From Streptococcus pseudopneumoniae (GTDB lineage Bacteria > Bacillota > Bacilli > Lactobacillales > Streptococcaceae), in contig NZ_JWAJ01000099.1 of assembly GCF_001068775.1 (NCBI RefSeq), positions 1-64,000 on the forward strand: DNA of 64,000 bases, given 5' to 3'. The translations under genes were made by a program, and so were the position numbers. The notes beneath the pieces were generated by a model. That model searched no databases, was not told the origin of the DNA, and saw nothing but the letters and a program-made list of their open reading frames with translations. This document shows, one piece after another, positions 48,650 through 57,441 of this stretch (within the stretch, counting starts at the first letter, position 1; each line of letters opens with the position of its first letter).

Positions 48650-49345
48650 ATGAAAATTGGAATTATTGCAGCTATGCCAGAAGAGCTAGTTTACTTGATT
48701 CAACACTTGGACGAAGCCAGTGAAGAAAAGGTTCTGGGAAATAGCTATCATACTGGTAAGATTGGTTCTATTGAGCTTGTACTTGTAGAGAGTGGTATTG
48801 GTAAAGTCATGTCTGCGATGAGTGTCGCTATCTTAGCGGATCACTTTCAAGTCGATGCAGTGATTAATACTGGTTCTGCTGGTGCAGTGGCAAGTGGAAT
48901 CGCAGTAGGGGATGTAGTGATTGCAGACAAACTTACCTACCACGATGTTGATGTGACTGCTTTTGGTTATGAATACGGTCAAATGGCTCAACAGCCTCTC
49001 TATTTTGAATCAGACAAAAAGTTTATCAGCTTGATTCAAGAGAGTTTGTCTAAACTGGACCAAACTTGGCATTTAGGTTTGATTGCGACAGGAGACAGTT
49101 TTGTTGCTGGAGAAGATAAAATCAAGGCCATTAAAGAGCATTTCCCTCAAGTTCTTGCTGTAGAGATGGAAGGGGCAGCCATTGCTCAAGCAGCTCAGGC
49201 TTTGAACCTTCCTTTCTTAGTCGTTCGTGCCATGAGTGACAATGCCAACCATGAAGCATCCGTTTCCTTTGATGAATTTATCGTAGAAGCAGGGCGTCGT
49301 TCTGCCCAAGCCCTAATGACGCTTTTGCAGTCTATAAAGGATTAA
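48650..49345 (+). CDS. mtnN: 5'-methylthioadenosine/S-adenosylhomocysteine nucleosidase
   Basis: A 231-residue Pfs enzyme that splits MTA and SAH, recycling methionine and feeding LuxS. IIAAMPEELVYL starts the chain; ESGIGKVMSAM, NTGSAGAV, the active-site ATGDSFVAGE and EMEGAAIAQAA (with the catalytic E, and the D in RAMSDNANHE) are all present. AGGGG precedes the ATG, 10 bases after macP. Confidence 0.96.
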   Translation: MKIGIIAAMPEELVYLIQHLDEASEEKVLGNSYHTGKIGSIELVLVESGIGKVMSAMSVAILADHFQVDAVINTGSAGAVASGIAVGDVVIADKLTYHDVDVTAFGYEYGQMAQQPLYFESDKKFISLIQESLSKLDQTWHLGLIATGDSFVAGEDKIKAIKEHFPQVLAVEMEGAAIAQAAQALNLPFLVVRAMSDNANHEASVSFDEFIVEAGRRSAQALMTLLQSIKD

Positions 49346-49358
49346 TAGAAAAATTACT

Positions 49359-49386
49359 AAGAACACTCATCCAGTGTTCTTTTCTT
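49359..49386 (+). terminator. Terminator of glmU-mtnN operon
   Basis: A 9-bp stem AAGAACACT (49359-49367) / AGTGTTCTT (49373-49381) with loop CATCC, followed by TTCTTG. Confidence 0.85.
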
Positions 49387-49485
49387 GTCTAATCTTCTAA
49401 AGTAATCAGAAGGCTCCTAAGAAAAGTTATTTTCAAACTTTTTTGATATAATAGAAACATTGACTTGAAGAATAAGGAAGAGAAA

Positions 49486-51774
49486 ATGAACGAATTATTA
49501 AAGGGAATGAATGACCGTCAAGCCGAGGCCGTTCAAACCACAGAAGGACCCTTGCTGATCATGGCGGGGGCGGGATCTGGTAAGACTCGTGTTTTAACCC
49601 ACCGTATTGCTTATTTAATTGATGAAAAGATGGTCAACCCATGGAATATCTTGGCCATTACATTTACCAATAAAGCGGCGCGTGAAATGAAGGAGCGTGC
49701 TTATGGACTCAATCCAGCTACTCAGGATTGTTTGATTGCGACCTTCCACTCTATGTGCGTCCGTATCCTACGTCGCGATGCGGATCATATTGGCTATAAT
49801 CGCAATTTCACGATTGTGGATCCTGGAGAGCAGCGAACGCTCATGAAACGCATCCTCAAGCAGTTAAACTTGGATCCTAAAAAATGGAATGAACGCACTA
49901 TTTTGGGAACCATTTCCAATGCTAAGAATGATCTGATTGACGATGTTGCTTATGCTGCCCAGGCAGGAGATATGTACACTCAAATTGTAGCAAAGTGTTA
50001 TACGGCCTATCAGAAAGAACTTCGTCAGTCAGAGTCGGTGGACTTTGATGACTTGATCATGTTGACCTTGCGTCTCTTTGATCAAAATCCCGATGTTTTG
50101 ACTTATTACCAACAGAAGTTCCAGTACATTCATGTTGATGAGTATCAAGATACCAACCATGCTCAGTATCAACTCGTTAAACTCTTGGCTTCTCGTTTCC
50201 AAAATATCTGCGTAGTTGGGGATGCTGACCAGTCTATCTATGGTTGGCGTGGTGCTGATATGCAGAATATCTTGGATTTTGAGAAGGATTATCCTCAAGC
50301 CAAGGTTGTTTTATTGGAGGAAAATTACCGCTCAACCAAGACCATCCTCCAAGCAGCTAACGATGTCATCAAAAACAATAAAAATCGTCGACCTAAGAAT
50401 CTATGGACTCAAAATGCTGATGGGGAACAGATTGTCTACTATCGTGCTAATGATGAACAAGACGAGGCTGTCTTTGTAGCCAAAACCATCGATGAACTTG
50501 GTCGAAGCCAAAACTTCCTCCACAAGGACTTTGCAGTTCTTTACCGTACTAATGCCCAATCTCGTACTATTGAAGAAGCTTTGCTTAAGTCCAATATTCC
50601 TTATACCATGGTAGGTGGAACAAAATTCTACAGCCGTAAGGAAATTCGTGATATTATCGCTTATCTGAATCTCATTGCCAATTTGAGTGACAATATCAGT
50701 TTTGAACGCATCATCAATGAACCTAAACGTGGCATTGGCCCTGGAACAGTAGAGAAAATTCGTGACTTTGCCAACGTACAAAATATGTCCATGCTAGATG
50801 CTTCAGCTAACATCATGTTATCAGGGATAAAAGGTAAGGCAGCTCAGTCGATCTGGGATTTTGCCAATATGATACTGGATTTACGGGAGCAACTGGACCA
50901 ATTAAGCATTACTGAGTTAGTAGAAGCAGTCTTAGAAAAGACAGGCTACGTGGATATTCTCAATGCCCAGGCGACTTTGGAAAGCAAGGCTCGGGTTGAA
51001 AATATCGAGGAGTTCCTTTCTGTTACTAAGAATTTCGATGATAATCCAGATAATCAAGAAGAAGAAACTGGACTGGATAAACTCAGTCGATTCTTGAATG
51101 ATCTTGCCTTGATTGCAGATACAGACTCTGGCAGTCAGGAAACATCAGAAGTAACCTTGATGACGCTCCATGCTGCCAAGGGACTGGAGTTTCCAGTTGT
51201 ATTCTTGATTGGGATGGAAGAAAATGTCTTTCCACTTAGTCGTGCAGCAGAAGACATGGATGAATTGGAAGAGGAACGCCGTCTAGCCTATGTTGGTATC
51301 ACGCGCGCAGAGAAAATTCTCTATCTGACTAATGCTAACTCACGCTTGCTGTTTGGTCGAACGAACTATAATCGCCCAACACGCTTTATCAATGAGATTA
51401 GTTCAGATTTGTTAACTTATCAAGGTTTGGCGCGTCCAGCTAATAGTAGCTTCAAAGCATCTTATAGCAGTGGTGGTGTCGCCTTTGGTCAAGGCATGAG
51501 TCTAGCTCAAGCTCTACAAGATCGTAAACGCAATGCAGCACCAAGATCCATTGAATCAAAAGGACTACCTTTTGGACAATTTGCTGCTGGATCAAAATCA
51601 ATTTCAAGTGAAACCAGCTGGTCAATTGGTGATATTGCCCTTCATAAGAAGTGGGGTCAAGGAACTGTTCTAGAAGTTTCAGGAAGTGGAGCTACTCAGG
51701 AATTGAAAATCAATTTCCCAGATGTCGGCCTCAAAAAACTTTTAGCCAGTGTAGCACCGATTGAGAAGAAGTAA
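49486..51774 (+). CDS. pcrA: ATP-dependent DNA helicase PcrA
   Basis: A 762-residue UvrD/PcrA superfamily 1 helicase for repair and transcription-replication conflicts. Walker A is AGAGSGKTRVL near residue 25; the Q-motif NDRQAEAVQ, Walker [15 protein letters not shown], motif III GDADQSIYGWRGAD, motif IV ENYRST and motif VI AYVGITRAEK are all present. A C-terminal Tudor-like tail ends near EKK. I chose ATG 49486 after AAGGAAGAG; a TTG at 49465 lies upstream of that site. A -10 TATAAT is at 49446-49451. Confidence 0.96.
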   Translation: MNELLKGMNDRQAEAVQTTEGPLLIMAGAGSGKTRVLTHRIAYLIDEKMVNPWNILAITFTNKAAREMKERAYGLNPATQDCLIATFHSMCVRILRRDADHIGYNRNFTIVDPGEQRTLMKRILKQLNLDPKKWNERTILGTISNAKNDLIDDVAYAAQAGDMYTQIVAKCYTAYQKELRQSESVDFDDLIMLTLRLFDQNPDVLTYYQQKFQYIHVDEYQDTNHAQYQLVKLLASRFQNICVVGDADQSIYGWRGADMQNILDFEKDYPQAKVVLLEENYRSTKTILQAANDVIKNNKNRRPKNLWTQNADGEQIVYYRANDEQDEAVFVAKTIDELGRSQNFLHKDFAVLYRTNAQSRTIEEALLKSNIPYTMVGGTKFYSRKEIRDIIAYLNLIANLSDNISFERIINEPKRGIGPGTVEKIRDFANVQNMSMLDASANIMLSGIKGKAAQSIWDFANMILDLREQLDQLSITELVEAVLEKTGYVDILNAQATLESKARVENIEEFLSVTKNFDDNPDNQEEETGLDKLSRFLNDLALIADTDSGSQETSEVTLMTLHAAKGLEFPVVFLIGMEENVFPLSRAAEDMDELEEERRLAYVGITRAEKILYLTNANSRLLFGRTNYNRPTRFINEISSDLLTYQGLARPANSSFKASYSSGGVAFGQGMSLAQALQDRKRNAAPRSIESKGLPFGQFAAGSKSISSETSWSIGDIALHKKWGQGTVLEVSGSGATQELKINFPDVGLKKLLASVAPIEKK

Positions 51775-51830
51775 GTTTTTTAAATGAATAAGATTCCCTA
51801 TAGAAATAACAAGGGGGGGTTCTGTTCCTC

Positions 51831-51850
51831 TTATCACAAGATTGTGATAA
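51831..51850. promoter_or_regulatory. Perfect palindrome upstream of the SemiSWEET gene
   Basis: TTATCACAA-GA-TTGTGATAA is a perfect inverted repeat (9-bp arms, 2-bp centre), 53 bp upstream of the -10. It could be an operator for an unknown regulator. It can also be drawn as an 8-bp hairpin with loop AGAT, and is not followed by a T-run beyond TTTACATTTT. Confidence 0.45.
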
Positions 51851-51903
51851 TTTACATTTTCTTAACAAAAAGTTTTTTTGCTCACACGATTTTAAAAATA
51901 GTG

Positions 51904-51909
51904 TATAAT
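51904..51909 (+). promoter_or_regulatory. -10 box of the SemiSWEET gene
   Basis: TATAAT at 51904-51909 (in GTGTATAATTG), 28 bases before the ATG; the -35 region is T-rich and poor. Confidence 0.5.
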
Positions 51910-51936
51910 TGAGACTGTTTTTGAAAGGAGAAGAAA

Positions 51937-52197
51937 ATGAGTGAAAAACAAATGAAAACATTAGGTTGGATTGCAACCTTTATGTCTGTTATGATGTATA
52001 TCTCATATATTCCACAAATTATGAACAACCTTGCGGGTCAAAAAGGAAACTTTATCCAACCAGCAGTAGCTGCAATTAACTGCAGTCTTTGGGTATACTA
52101 CGGACTCTTTAAAAAAGAACGAGATATTCCTTTGGCAGCAGCCAATGCACCAGGTATTGTTTTTGGGATTATTACCGCATTGACAGCTTTATTCTAA
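51937..52197 (+). CDS. SemiSWEET/PQ-loop small sugar transporter-like protein
   Basis: An 86-residue protein with three membrane segments and the PQ-loop of the SWEET family: YISYIPQIMNN (about residues 22-32) and AINCSLWVYYGLFKK (about 47-61), typical of bacterial SemiSWEETs that dimerise to pass sugars. Substrate unknown. AAAGGAGAAG is a good ribosome binding site. A palindrome sits upstream (51831-51850). Confidence 0.88.
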   Translation: MSEKQMKTLGWIATFMSVMMYISYIPQIMNNLAGQKGNFIQPAVAAINCSLWVYYGLFKKERDIPLAAANAPGIVFGIITALTALF

Positions 52198-52302
52198 AAC
52201 ATAAAGTAAACTCTTCTTCGTATCTAGTTATGAGGGAGATTTTTTCTTTATCCAAAATTCCTAAAAAAACATGATATAATACTATTAGAAAGGTTGGTGT
52301 TT

Positions 52303-53004
52303 ATGGCTAGAATACTTATCATTGAAGATAATAATGAGATTCAAGAAATTTTGAGAACTCTTCTTTCTGAGGAACATGAGGTGATTCAAGCTTTTTCTGG
52401 TACTGAAGGAATGATTCGTTTTGAGCAAGGCGGCATTGATCTAATCTTGTTAGATATTATGCTTCCTGGAAAAAATGGCGATCAGGTTTTAAAAGCCATT
52501 AGACAAGCTAGTTCAGTACCTGTCATCATGCTAACTGCCCTAAGCGATAAAAAGCTCATCAGTCAATATCTCTTAGATGGTGCTAATGATTATATTACGA
52601 AGCCTTTTGATTTGGATGAAGTTTTTGCTAGGGTTACGGTTCAATTACGTCAAAATAGTGATAAGCAATCAGCTGAAATCGAACATCCTGACAAGTTGAT
52701 TCAACAGTTAAAAAATATTCAGTTTGATGCAGATAGTTTTGAAATCAAAAATAGCCAGGAAACTATTCGCCTAGCTAAGAAAGAATGTTTGATTCTCCAA
52801 ACCTTACTGGGACATCCTAAGAAAATTTTCACGAAAGAAGAACTCTATGAATTGGTCTGGGAGGATACTTATTTACCAGGCGATAATACTCTCAACACTC
52901 ATTTAAGTAATCTCCGTAAAAAATTAGGCCAACTGGATCCAGAGCAAGAGTATATTGAAACTATCTGGGGAGTTGGTGTTCGGTTAAAAGGAGATGAGCA
53001 ATGA
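52303..53004 (+). CDS. OmpR-family response regulator
   Basis: A 233-residue regulator. The receiver domain (about residues 1-115) has the acidic pocket IIEDNNE, the phosphorylated aspartate in LILLDIMLPG and lysine in DYITKPFD. The OmpR-type winged helix (about 135-230) shows EELYELVWEDTYLPGDNTLNTHLSNLRKKL. ATG 52303 is preceded by AGAAAGG; the longer TTG/GTG starts lie close to it. TATAAT with TG at 52272-52280 is its promoter. The histidine kinase follows with a 4-base overlap. Probably controls the converging ABC transporter. Confidence 0.92.
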   Translation: MARILIIEDNNEIQEILRTLLSEEHEVIQAFSGTEGMIRFEQGGIDLILLDIMLPGKNGDQVLKAIRQASSVPVIMLTALSDKKLISQYLLDGANDYITKPFDLDEVFARVTVQLRQNSDKQSAEIEHPDKLIQQLKNIQFDADSFEIKNSQETIRLAKKECLILQTLLGHPKKIFTKEELYELVWEDTYLPGDNTLNTHLSNLRKKLGQLDPEQEYIETIWGVGVRLKGDEQ

Positions 53005-53879
53005 TCTACATTTTACTATCTTTGCTAGTGCTGGTCATTATCCTATTGACGATATGGTTGATTCGCTATCATCTAGCACTCGTTAACTTGAGCCAACAGA
53101 TTGAAGATAAGATTCTGACTGGAAGTATGAAGAGAATCGGAGTATCAACGTTCTCCAAGGATTTTTTACATCTTTACCAGCAAATCGATCATCTCTTTCA
53201 AGAAGTTGAGCAGTCACGCTTGATTATGAAGCGTGAAAAACAGACTTTAGACATGGCTATTAGCAATATTGCCCACGATATTCGGACGCCTTTAACGATT
53301 GCGTCAGGCTATACTCAGCAATTGCTTAAAACAGAAAATCCTGAGTCTGAGAGTTTGAAAAAAATTGCCCATCATCTTAATCAAGTTTCAAAACGTCTAG
53401 AAGCTCTTTTGGACTATCGTCGGTTAATGGAGGGAGCAGTTAAACCTGACTTATCTGAGTTAGAAGTCTCGACATTTATGACGCAAAAATTACTAACCTA
53501 TTATGATTCTTTTCAAACGACAAAGATTGACCTTGATTTTCAAGTAGAATCTGGTTTGTATTTACTGACAGATTCGGATTTATTAGACCGTATGTTACAA
53601 AATCTCATTGGCAATGTTTTAAAACATGGGAAGGATGAAGCGAGATTTTCTCTGAAGGAAGTGGACAATCATATCTGTTTGGAAATTGCTAATCTGGTTA
53701 AACAACCCATTCGCAAAATTGAAAATCTCAGTCAGCGATTTTACTCTGAAAATCTCTCAGATACAGAAGAATCCTCTGGTTTAGGTCTTTATATTACTGA
53801 AGAACTATCCCATCTCCTTGGAGCAGAACTACAACTAAGTACAGACGGTGCCTGGTTTACAGTTAAGATACTCTTTTAA
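53001..53879 (+). CDS. Sensor histidine kinase (single-TM type)
   Basis: A 292-residue kinase with only one N-terminal membrane segment (about residues 2-20) and no extracellular sensor domain. The H-box is IAHDIRTPLTIASGY (His about residue 92), the N-box LIGNVLKHG and the G2-box ESSGLGLYITEEL. The lack of an outer sensor suggests it senses the membrane, or works with a transporter or accessory protein. It overlaps the response regulator by 4 bases. Confidence 0.9.
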   Translation: MIYILLSLLVLVIILLTIWLIRYHLALVNLSQQIEDKILTGSMKRIGVSTFSKDFLHLYQQIDHLFQEVEQSRLIMKREKQTLDMAISNIAHDIRTPLTIASGYTQQLLKTENPESESLKKIAHHLNQVSKRLEALLDYRRLMEGAVKPDLSELEVSTFMTQKLLTYYDSFQTTKIDLDFQVESGLYLLTDSDLLDRMLQNLIGNVLKHGKDEARFSLKEVDNHICLEIANLVKQPIRKIENLSQRFYSENLSDTEESSGLGLYITEELSHLLGAELQLSTDGAWFTVKILF

Positions 53880-53887
53880 AACAAGGA

Positions 53888-53918
53888 ACCTCCTCTTTTT
53901 GAACAGAGGAGGTCATTT
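53888..53918. terminator. Terminator between the two-component system and the ABC permease
   Basis: A 9-bp stem ACCTCCTCT (53888-53896) / AGAGGAGGT (53905-53913) with an 8-base loop, followed by CATTTTT. It serves the kinase and lies at the end of the converging ABC operon. Confidence 0.8.
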
Positions 53919-54677
53919 TTATAAGCTTTTCTTTTTGAAAACAGCAAGTCCACTAATGGTAAAGAATAGAATAACAGTAACTGTAACGATAATGGTGTAT
54001 AGAACAGCTTGACTAGAGGCAGTCATGGCATAGGCAACATTTAAGGATAAATAGCGTAAAATCTCGATATCTGGAAAGATAAGCATCGGCGTTGAAAGTA
54101 AGATAGAACTGATTAAATAGCCAATGAAAACAGCCAAATAGGAATGAGTCACATAGAGAATGAAAGAAATAATGGAAAGCCAAGCAAGAAGGCAGAGAAA
54201 TTGAAGACCAATCGTTAGAAGGAGATTGCCAATAAATCCTTCTGGCATCGTTCCTACCCCGTTTAGGATAGTTGCTGGTACAAAAGCAATAACCAGACTA
54301 ATAAGAATTTGCATTAGAGCGATACTTGCTAATACTACAGACTTGGCTAGGAAGAATTCTGTACGAGAAACACCCACTGTCAAACTATTTTTATAGAGTT
54401 TACCGATTAGGTCAACTCCTAGAACTAAGCAAGCAAGGATAATGCAGAGGAAAACTAGGTTTGAACCTTGACTAGATGCGTTAATCAGGGCTTGAATACC
54501 ATCCCAGCCTTTACTTGGAAGTTCAGTTTCTGGAGGTGTTGTATCAACTGACATTAGATGTCCTGTAGCCCCGATAGTAGCTCCCATTAACATGAGTGCA
54601 AAGAGAACAATCTCTGTAATCCAAAAACCTTTGGAACGGAAAAGACGGTAAAAGTCTGCTTGAATTGTATGTATCAT
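53919..54677 (-). CDS. ABC-2 type transporter permease
   Basis: A 252-residue permease with about six membrane segments (near residues 18-38, 75-92, 106-128, 150-172, 178-205, 222-246) starting MIHTIQADFYRLFRSKGFW, the typical LanFEG/BcrB-like beginning. It pairs with the downstream-numbered ATPase gene (54688-55596), which it follows by 10 bases. Probably exports or protects against a peptide antibiotic; the substrate is not evident. Confidence 0.87.
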   Translation of the reverse strand: MIHTIQADFYRLFRSKGFWITEIVLFALMLMGATIGATGHLMSVDTTPPETELPSKGWDGIQALINASSQGSNLVFLCIILACLVLGVDLIGKLYKNSLTVGVSRTEFFLAKSVVLASIALMQILISLVIAFVPATILNGVGTMPEGFIGNLLLTIGLQFLCLLAWLSIISFILYVTHSYLAVFIGYLISSILLSTPMLIFPDIEILRYLSLNVAYAMTASSQAVLYTIIVTVTVILFFTISGLAVFKKKSL

Positions 54678-54687
54678 GAACTTCCTC

Positions 54688-55596
54688 CTATTTTACTAAT
54701 TGTGTGAAGTATTCTTCAAGATTTTGACGAGCATAGTAAATCTCATCCACAGCGACATCTGCTAGCGTAAGTTCTTTGAGAATGCGTTTGATATCTTGTT
54801 CATGACTAAAAATATGAATCTCATTGTCAGAATTAACAACTTTAAATTCAAGATGCACTTTGTCTTTTAAGATTTGACTAGCTTTTTCTTTGTCAATTGT
54901 TTTTAGAACGATATAGTCTTCATTAAGTGTCTCAAATTCGGCCTTACTGATTTCTCGAATGATTTTCCCTTGGTCTAAAATTCCAAAGCGATTGGCAACC
55001 AGGTAGAGTTCTGACAAGATATGACTAGAGATGAGAATTGTTATTCCTAGTTCTTGATTCAGACGTTGAATCATTTGACGAAACTCTTTGATACCGATTG
55101 GGTCAAGTCCATTGATAGGTTCATCAAGGATGAGGAAGTCCGGTTTTGATAGTAGGGCAATCGCAATGCCTAGGCGTTGTTTCATTCCAAGAGAGAAATC
55201 TCGAAAAACTTTTCTACCTGTATCTGTTAACCCCACATACTTTAATGTTTCCTGAATGACTTGATCGGCATTTGGGATATGTCGAATAGTACAATAGTAC
55301 CTTAGATTTTGATAGGCTGTTAAATGATTGTGTGCTACTGGGGATTCAATGACTGAACCTACTCGAGATAGGGCTTTCGTGCACTCCTTATACCCTTGAC
55401 TAGAAAAGAGGGAAATAGTTCCATGGTCAGCAGATAATAATTGGGTAATGATTTTAATCAGAGTTGTTTTACCAGCACCATTTTTTCCGATAAGTCCATA
55501 GATATCTCCTTCTTTAACTGAGATACTAAGATCTTGTAGAATAGGTTGTTTGCCAAATTGTTTGGACAAGCTATGGATTTCGAGGACTTTTTTCAT
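54688..55596 (-). CDS. ABC transporter ATPase (BcrA/LanF-like)
   Basis: A 302-residue ATPase. Walker A is GLIGKNGAGKTTLIK (about residues 36-50), signature LGMKQRLGIAIALLSKP (the variant GMKQRLG of BcrA-type), Walker B FLILDEPINGLDP and switch ISSHILSEL. A C-terminal extension (about 220-302) typical of bacitracin and lantibiotic transporters follows. First gene of the ABC operon, with an 11-bp-spaced direct repeat next to its -35 region. Confidence 0.9.
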   Translation of the reverse strand: MKKVLEIHSLSKQFGKQPILQDLSISVKEGDIYGLIGKNGAGKTTLIKIITQLLSADHGTISLFSSQGYKECTKALSRVGSVIESPVAHNHLTAYQNLRYYCTIRHIPNADQVIQETLKYVGLTDTGRKVFRDFSLGMKQRLGIAIALLSKPDFLILDEPINGLDPIGIKEFRQMIQRLNQELGITILISSHILSELYLVANRFGILDQGKIIREISKAEFETLNEDYIVLKTIDKEKASQILKDKVHLEFKVVNSDNEIHIFSHEQDIKRILKELTLADVAVDEIYYARQNLEEYFTQLVK

Positions 55597-55640
55597 AGTT
55601 TTCTCCTTTAATCTTTAAGATGTTTTATTTTTATAACTCT

Positions 55641-55695
55641 AGTATAAAGCATAGATATCAAAGAATCGTCAAGCATTTCTAAAGTGTTTCTAAAG
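55641..55695 (-). promoter_or_regulatory. ABC operon promoter with 11-bp-spaced direct repeats
   Basis: On the minus strand CTTTAGAAA occurs twice, 11 bp apart (complements 55687-55695 and 55676-55684), then TTGACG (complement 55667-55672), a long 20-bp spacer and TATACT (complement 55641-55646). A related partial TTTTAGAAA lies at complement 55704-55712. Repeats one helical turn apart next to a poor promoter are typical of OmpR-type regulator binding sites. Confidence 0.6.
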
Positions 55696-55718
55696 TTTTT
55701 AAGTTTCTAAAAAATAAA

Positions 55719-55755
55719 AAGCCCAGTTGGCTAGAAACGCTAGTTGACTGGGCTT
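55719..55755 (-). terminator. Terminator of the HAD phosphatase gene
   Basis: A 16-bp stem with three wobbles between 55719-55734 and 55740-55755 (AAGCCCAGT / ACTGGGCTT at its base), loop AAACG, and on the minus strand followed by TTTTATTTT. Confidence 0.88.
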
Positions 55756-55760
55756 ATTTT

Positions 55761-56570
55761 CTATAAAATATATTTCTCAATAGCGCGTGCAACACCGTCT
55801 TCTTCATTGCTAGAAGTTACAGCATCCGCAATAGATTTGACATAGTCGCTAGCATTTCCCATGGCAATCCCAAGCCCTGCAAACTCTAGCATCTCAATGT
55901 CGTTATTGGCATCACCCATTGCCATGATTTCAGAAGGTTGAATATCCAAAATCTTAGCCAAACGAGAAAGAGCAGAAGCTTTGGTTGTGCCAAGTGGCAT
56001 GGCTTCGTAGATCACTGGTTGAGAACGAACACCGCTAAATCTTTGACAAAGCTCTTCAGAGAAACGTTGTTCAAAGTCATCTGTTTCTTCCTTTGTACCT
56101 AAGAACATACCTTGGAACATTCGATACTTCCCGCTAGTAGCTTCTTCCAGTGAGATTTCAGTCAGGTCAGAGAAAACAAGTGTAGCATCATATTGAACGA
56201 TAGGATTTGGTTTACCTCCAAGAACGAAGTAGTGCTCTTCATCAAAGAGAGTTAATTGAACATCACTCTTTTCAGCAAGGTCATTCAGGTATTCAATGTC
56301 TGATTTGCTAAGTTCTCGCCAGTCAACCAGTCCCCAATCACTAGTTTGGTGGGTAGAACATCCATTGTTGACGATGACGTATTCATTTTGTAAATCAAGA
56401 CCGAGTTTCTTGTAGTAAGGAAGAACTCCAAAGAGGGGACGACCTGTACAGAGAACCAGTTTGACACCTTTTTCGATAGCCTTATGAATGGCGTCAATAT
56501 GAGCCTGAGGGATTTCCTTGGCTTCGTTAAGTAGAGTTCCATCCATATCTAGAGCAAGTAGTTTAATCAT
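55761..56570 (-). CDS. Cof-type HAD hydrolase (sugar-phosphate phosphatase-like)
   Basis: A 269-residue HAD-IIB phosphatase. Motif I is LALDMDGTLLN (residues 4-14) with the two aspartates, motif II VLCTGRP, motif III lysine in TTKASAL and motif IV MAMGDANNDIEMLEFAGLGIAMGNA. The cap region lies between about residues 85 and 190. Usual length. Substrate unknown; YidA-type sugar phosphates or flavin precursors are possible. Confidence 0.9.
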   Translation of the reverse strand: MIKLLALDMDGTLLNEAKEIPQAHIDAIHKAIEKGVKLVLCTGRPLFGVLPYYKKLGLDLQNEYVIVNNGCSTHQTSDWGLVDWRELSKSDIEYLNDLAEKSDVQLTLFDEEHYFVLGGKPNPIVQYDATLVFSDLTEISLEEATSGKYRMFQGMFLGTKEETDDFEQRFSEELCQRFSGVRSQPVIYEAMPLGTTKASALSRLAKILDIQPSEIMAMGDANNDIEMLEFAGLGIAMGNASDYVKSIADAVTSSNEEDGVARAIEKYIL

Positions 56571-56884
56571 AGTATTTCCTTTTCTCGTCTTTTACCTATA
56601 TTATAGCATATTTTGGAGGAAATAAGGATTACTATGTCAATTTAGGAGGTTTGGATGACAATTTAAGATTTGAAGAAGATAATTGGCAAATATATGCTAT
56701 ACTAAACTTGCAATGCAGTTGAGATTATAGAGATAATGAAGAAAAAGCAGAGGTCTTATCATGAAAAGAAGAGCAGTACAGATTTTACTAGCCTTTATTA
56801 GTAATCGTTTATAGGAAGACATGGTTTTGGTGGATTTTTAATCACTTTTCAGCTAGGTTTGTAGTTGCTAGTCGAGAGTATTTC
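56571..56884. other. Upstream part of the CPBP gene, frameshifted
   Basis: From 56761 the plus strand encodes MKRRAVQILLAFISNRL and a stop at 56812-56814, with AGAGGT before the ATG and TGCTATACT (56705-56713) as an extended -10. In the next frame, open from 56792, the sequence continues through tryptophan-rich hydrophobic residues (RKTWFWWIFNHFSARFVV) into the CPBP protease frame. No other gene is supported in 56571-56760. Confidence 0.5.
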
Positions 56885-57433
56885 ATGATTCTTGCTTTTT
56901 TAGAGCTCAGCGTTACTTTTATAGCTATTCTTTATTTACTAGTATTCGAAGGTAGGAAAATTCTTGAGTTGAAGTGGAAATGGAGATATCCAGTTTATTT
57001 GATTCTTGCTTATGGAGTCAGTTATCTTTCAGGTATTGTGTTCTCCTTTTTAACCCCAGCAACGTCCAATCAAATCGCTTTAAATGAATTGATTGAGATG
57101 ACAGGGCGACAAGAGTTACCTTATCTTTTACTTATTGTTTGTCTTCTAGGACCAATTACAGAAGAATTGGTATATCGAGGAGTTCTGATGAATACATTTC
57201 TGAAAGATTCACCATGGTATGGAGATGTTTTGCTATCAGCCTGTGTCTTTGGCTATGTGCATGTCAGTTCAGGTTTAACACCACTCGCCTTTTTCACCTA
57301 TGCAAGTGGAGGAGCAATTTTAGCATTCCTCTACCGAAAAACTCATTCTCTCTATTACCCTATTTTACTTCATATCATGATCAACATTACTGCATTTTGG
57401 GAATTATGGGTACTCTTGTTTTCTGGTAGTTAA
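56885..57433 (+). CDS. CPBP family intramembrane metalloprotease (possibly 5'-frameshifted)
   Basis: A 182-residue frame with the CPBP (Abi/CAAX protease-like) signatures: EELVYRGVLM (about residues 94-103), FGYVHVSSG (about 121-129) and HIMINI (about 162-167), and several membrane helices. In streptococci such proteins are linked to bacteriocin immunity or protein processing. ATG 56885 has only a weak ribosome binding site. A +1 frameshift joining the upstream 56761 start would give about 223 residues, a more typical length, so this may be a broken gene. Confidence 0.75.
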   Translation: MILAFLELSVTFIAILYLLVFEGRKILELKWKWRYPVYLILAYGVSYLSGIVFSFLTPATSNQIALNELIEMTGRQELPYLLLIVCLLGPITEELVYRGVLMNTFLKDSPWYGDVLLSACVFGYVHVSSGLTPLAFFTYASGGAILAFLYRKTHSLYYPILLHIMINITAFWELWVLLFSGS

Positions 57434-57441
57434 TAACTATA

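Noticed and set aside
51831-51860. Palindrome as a confident terminator of pcrA
   Set aside because: The stem is AT-rich with a short loop and is not followed by a clean T-run, so only a possible operator or weak terminator is claimed.
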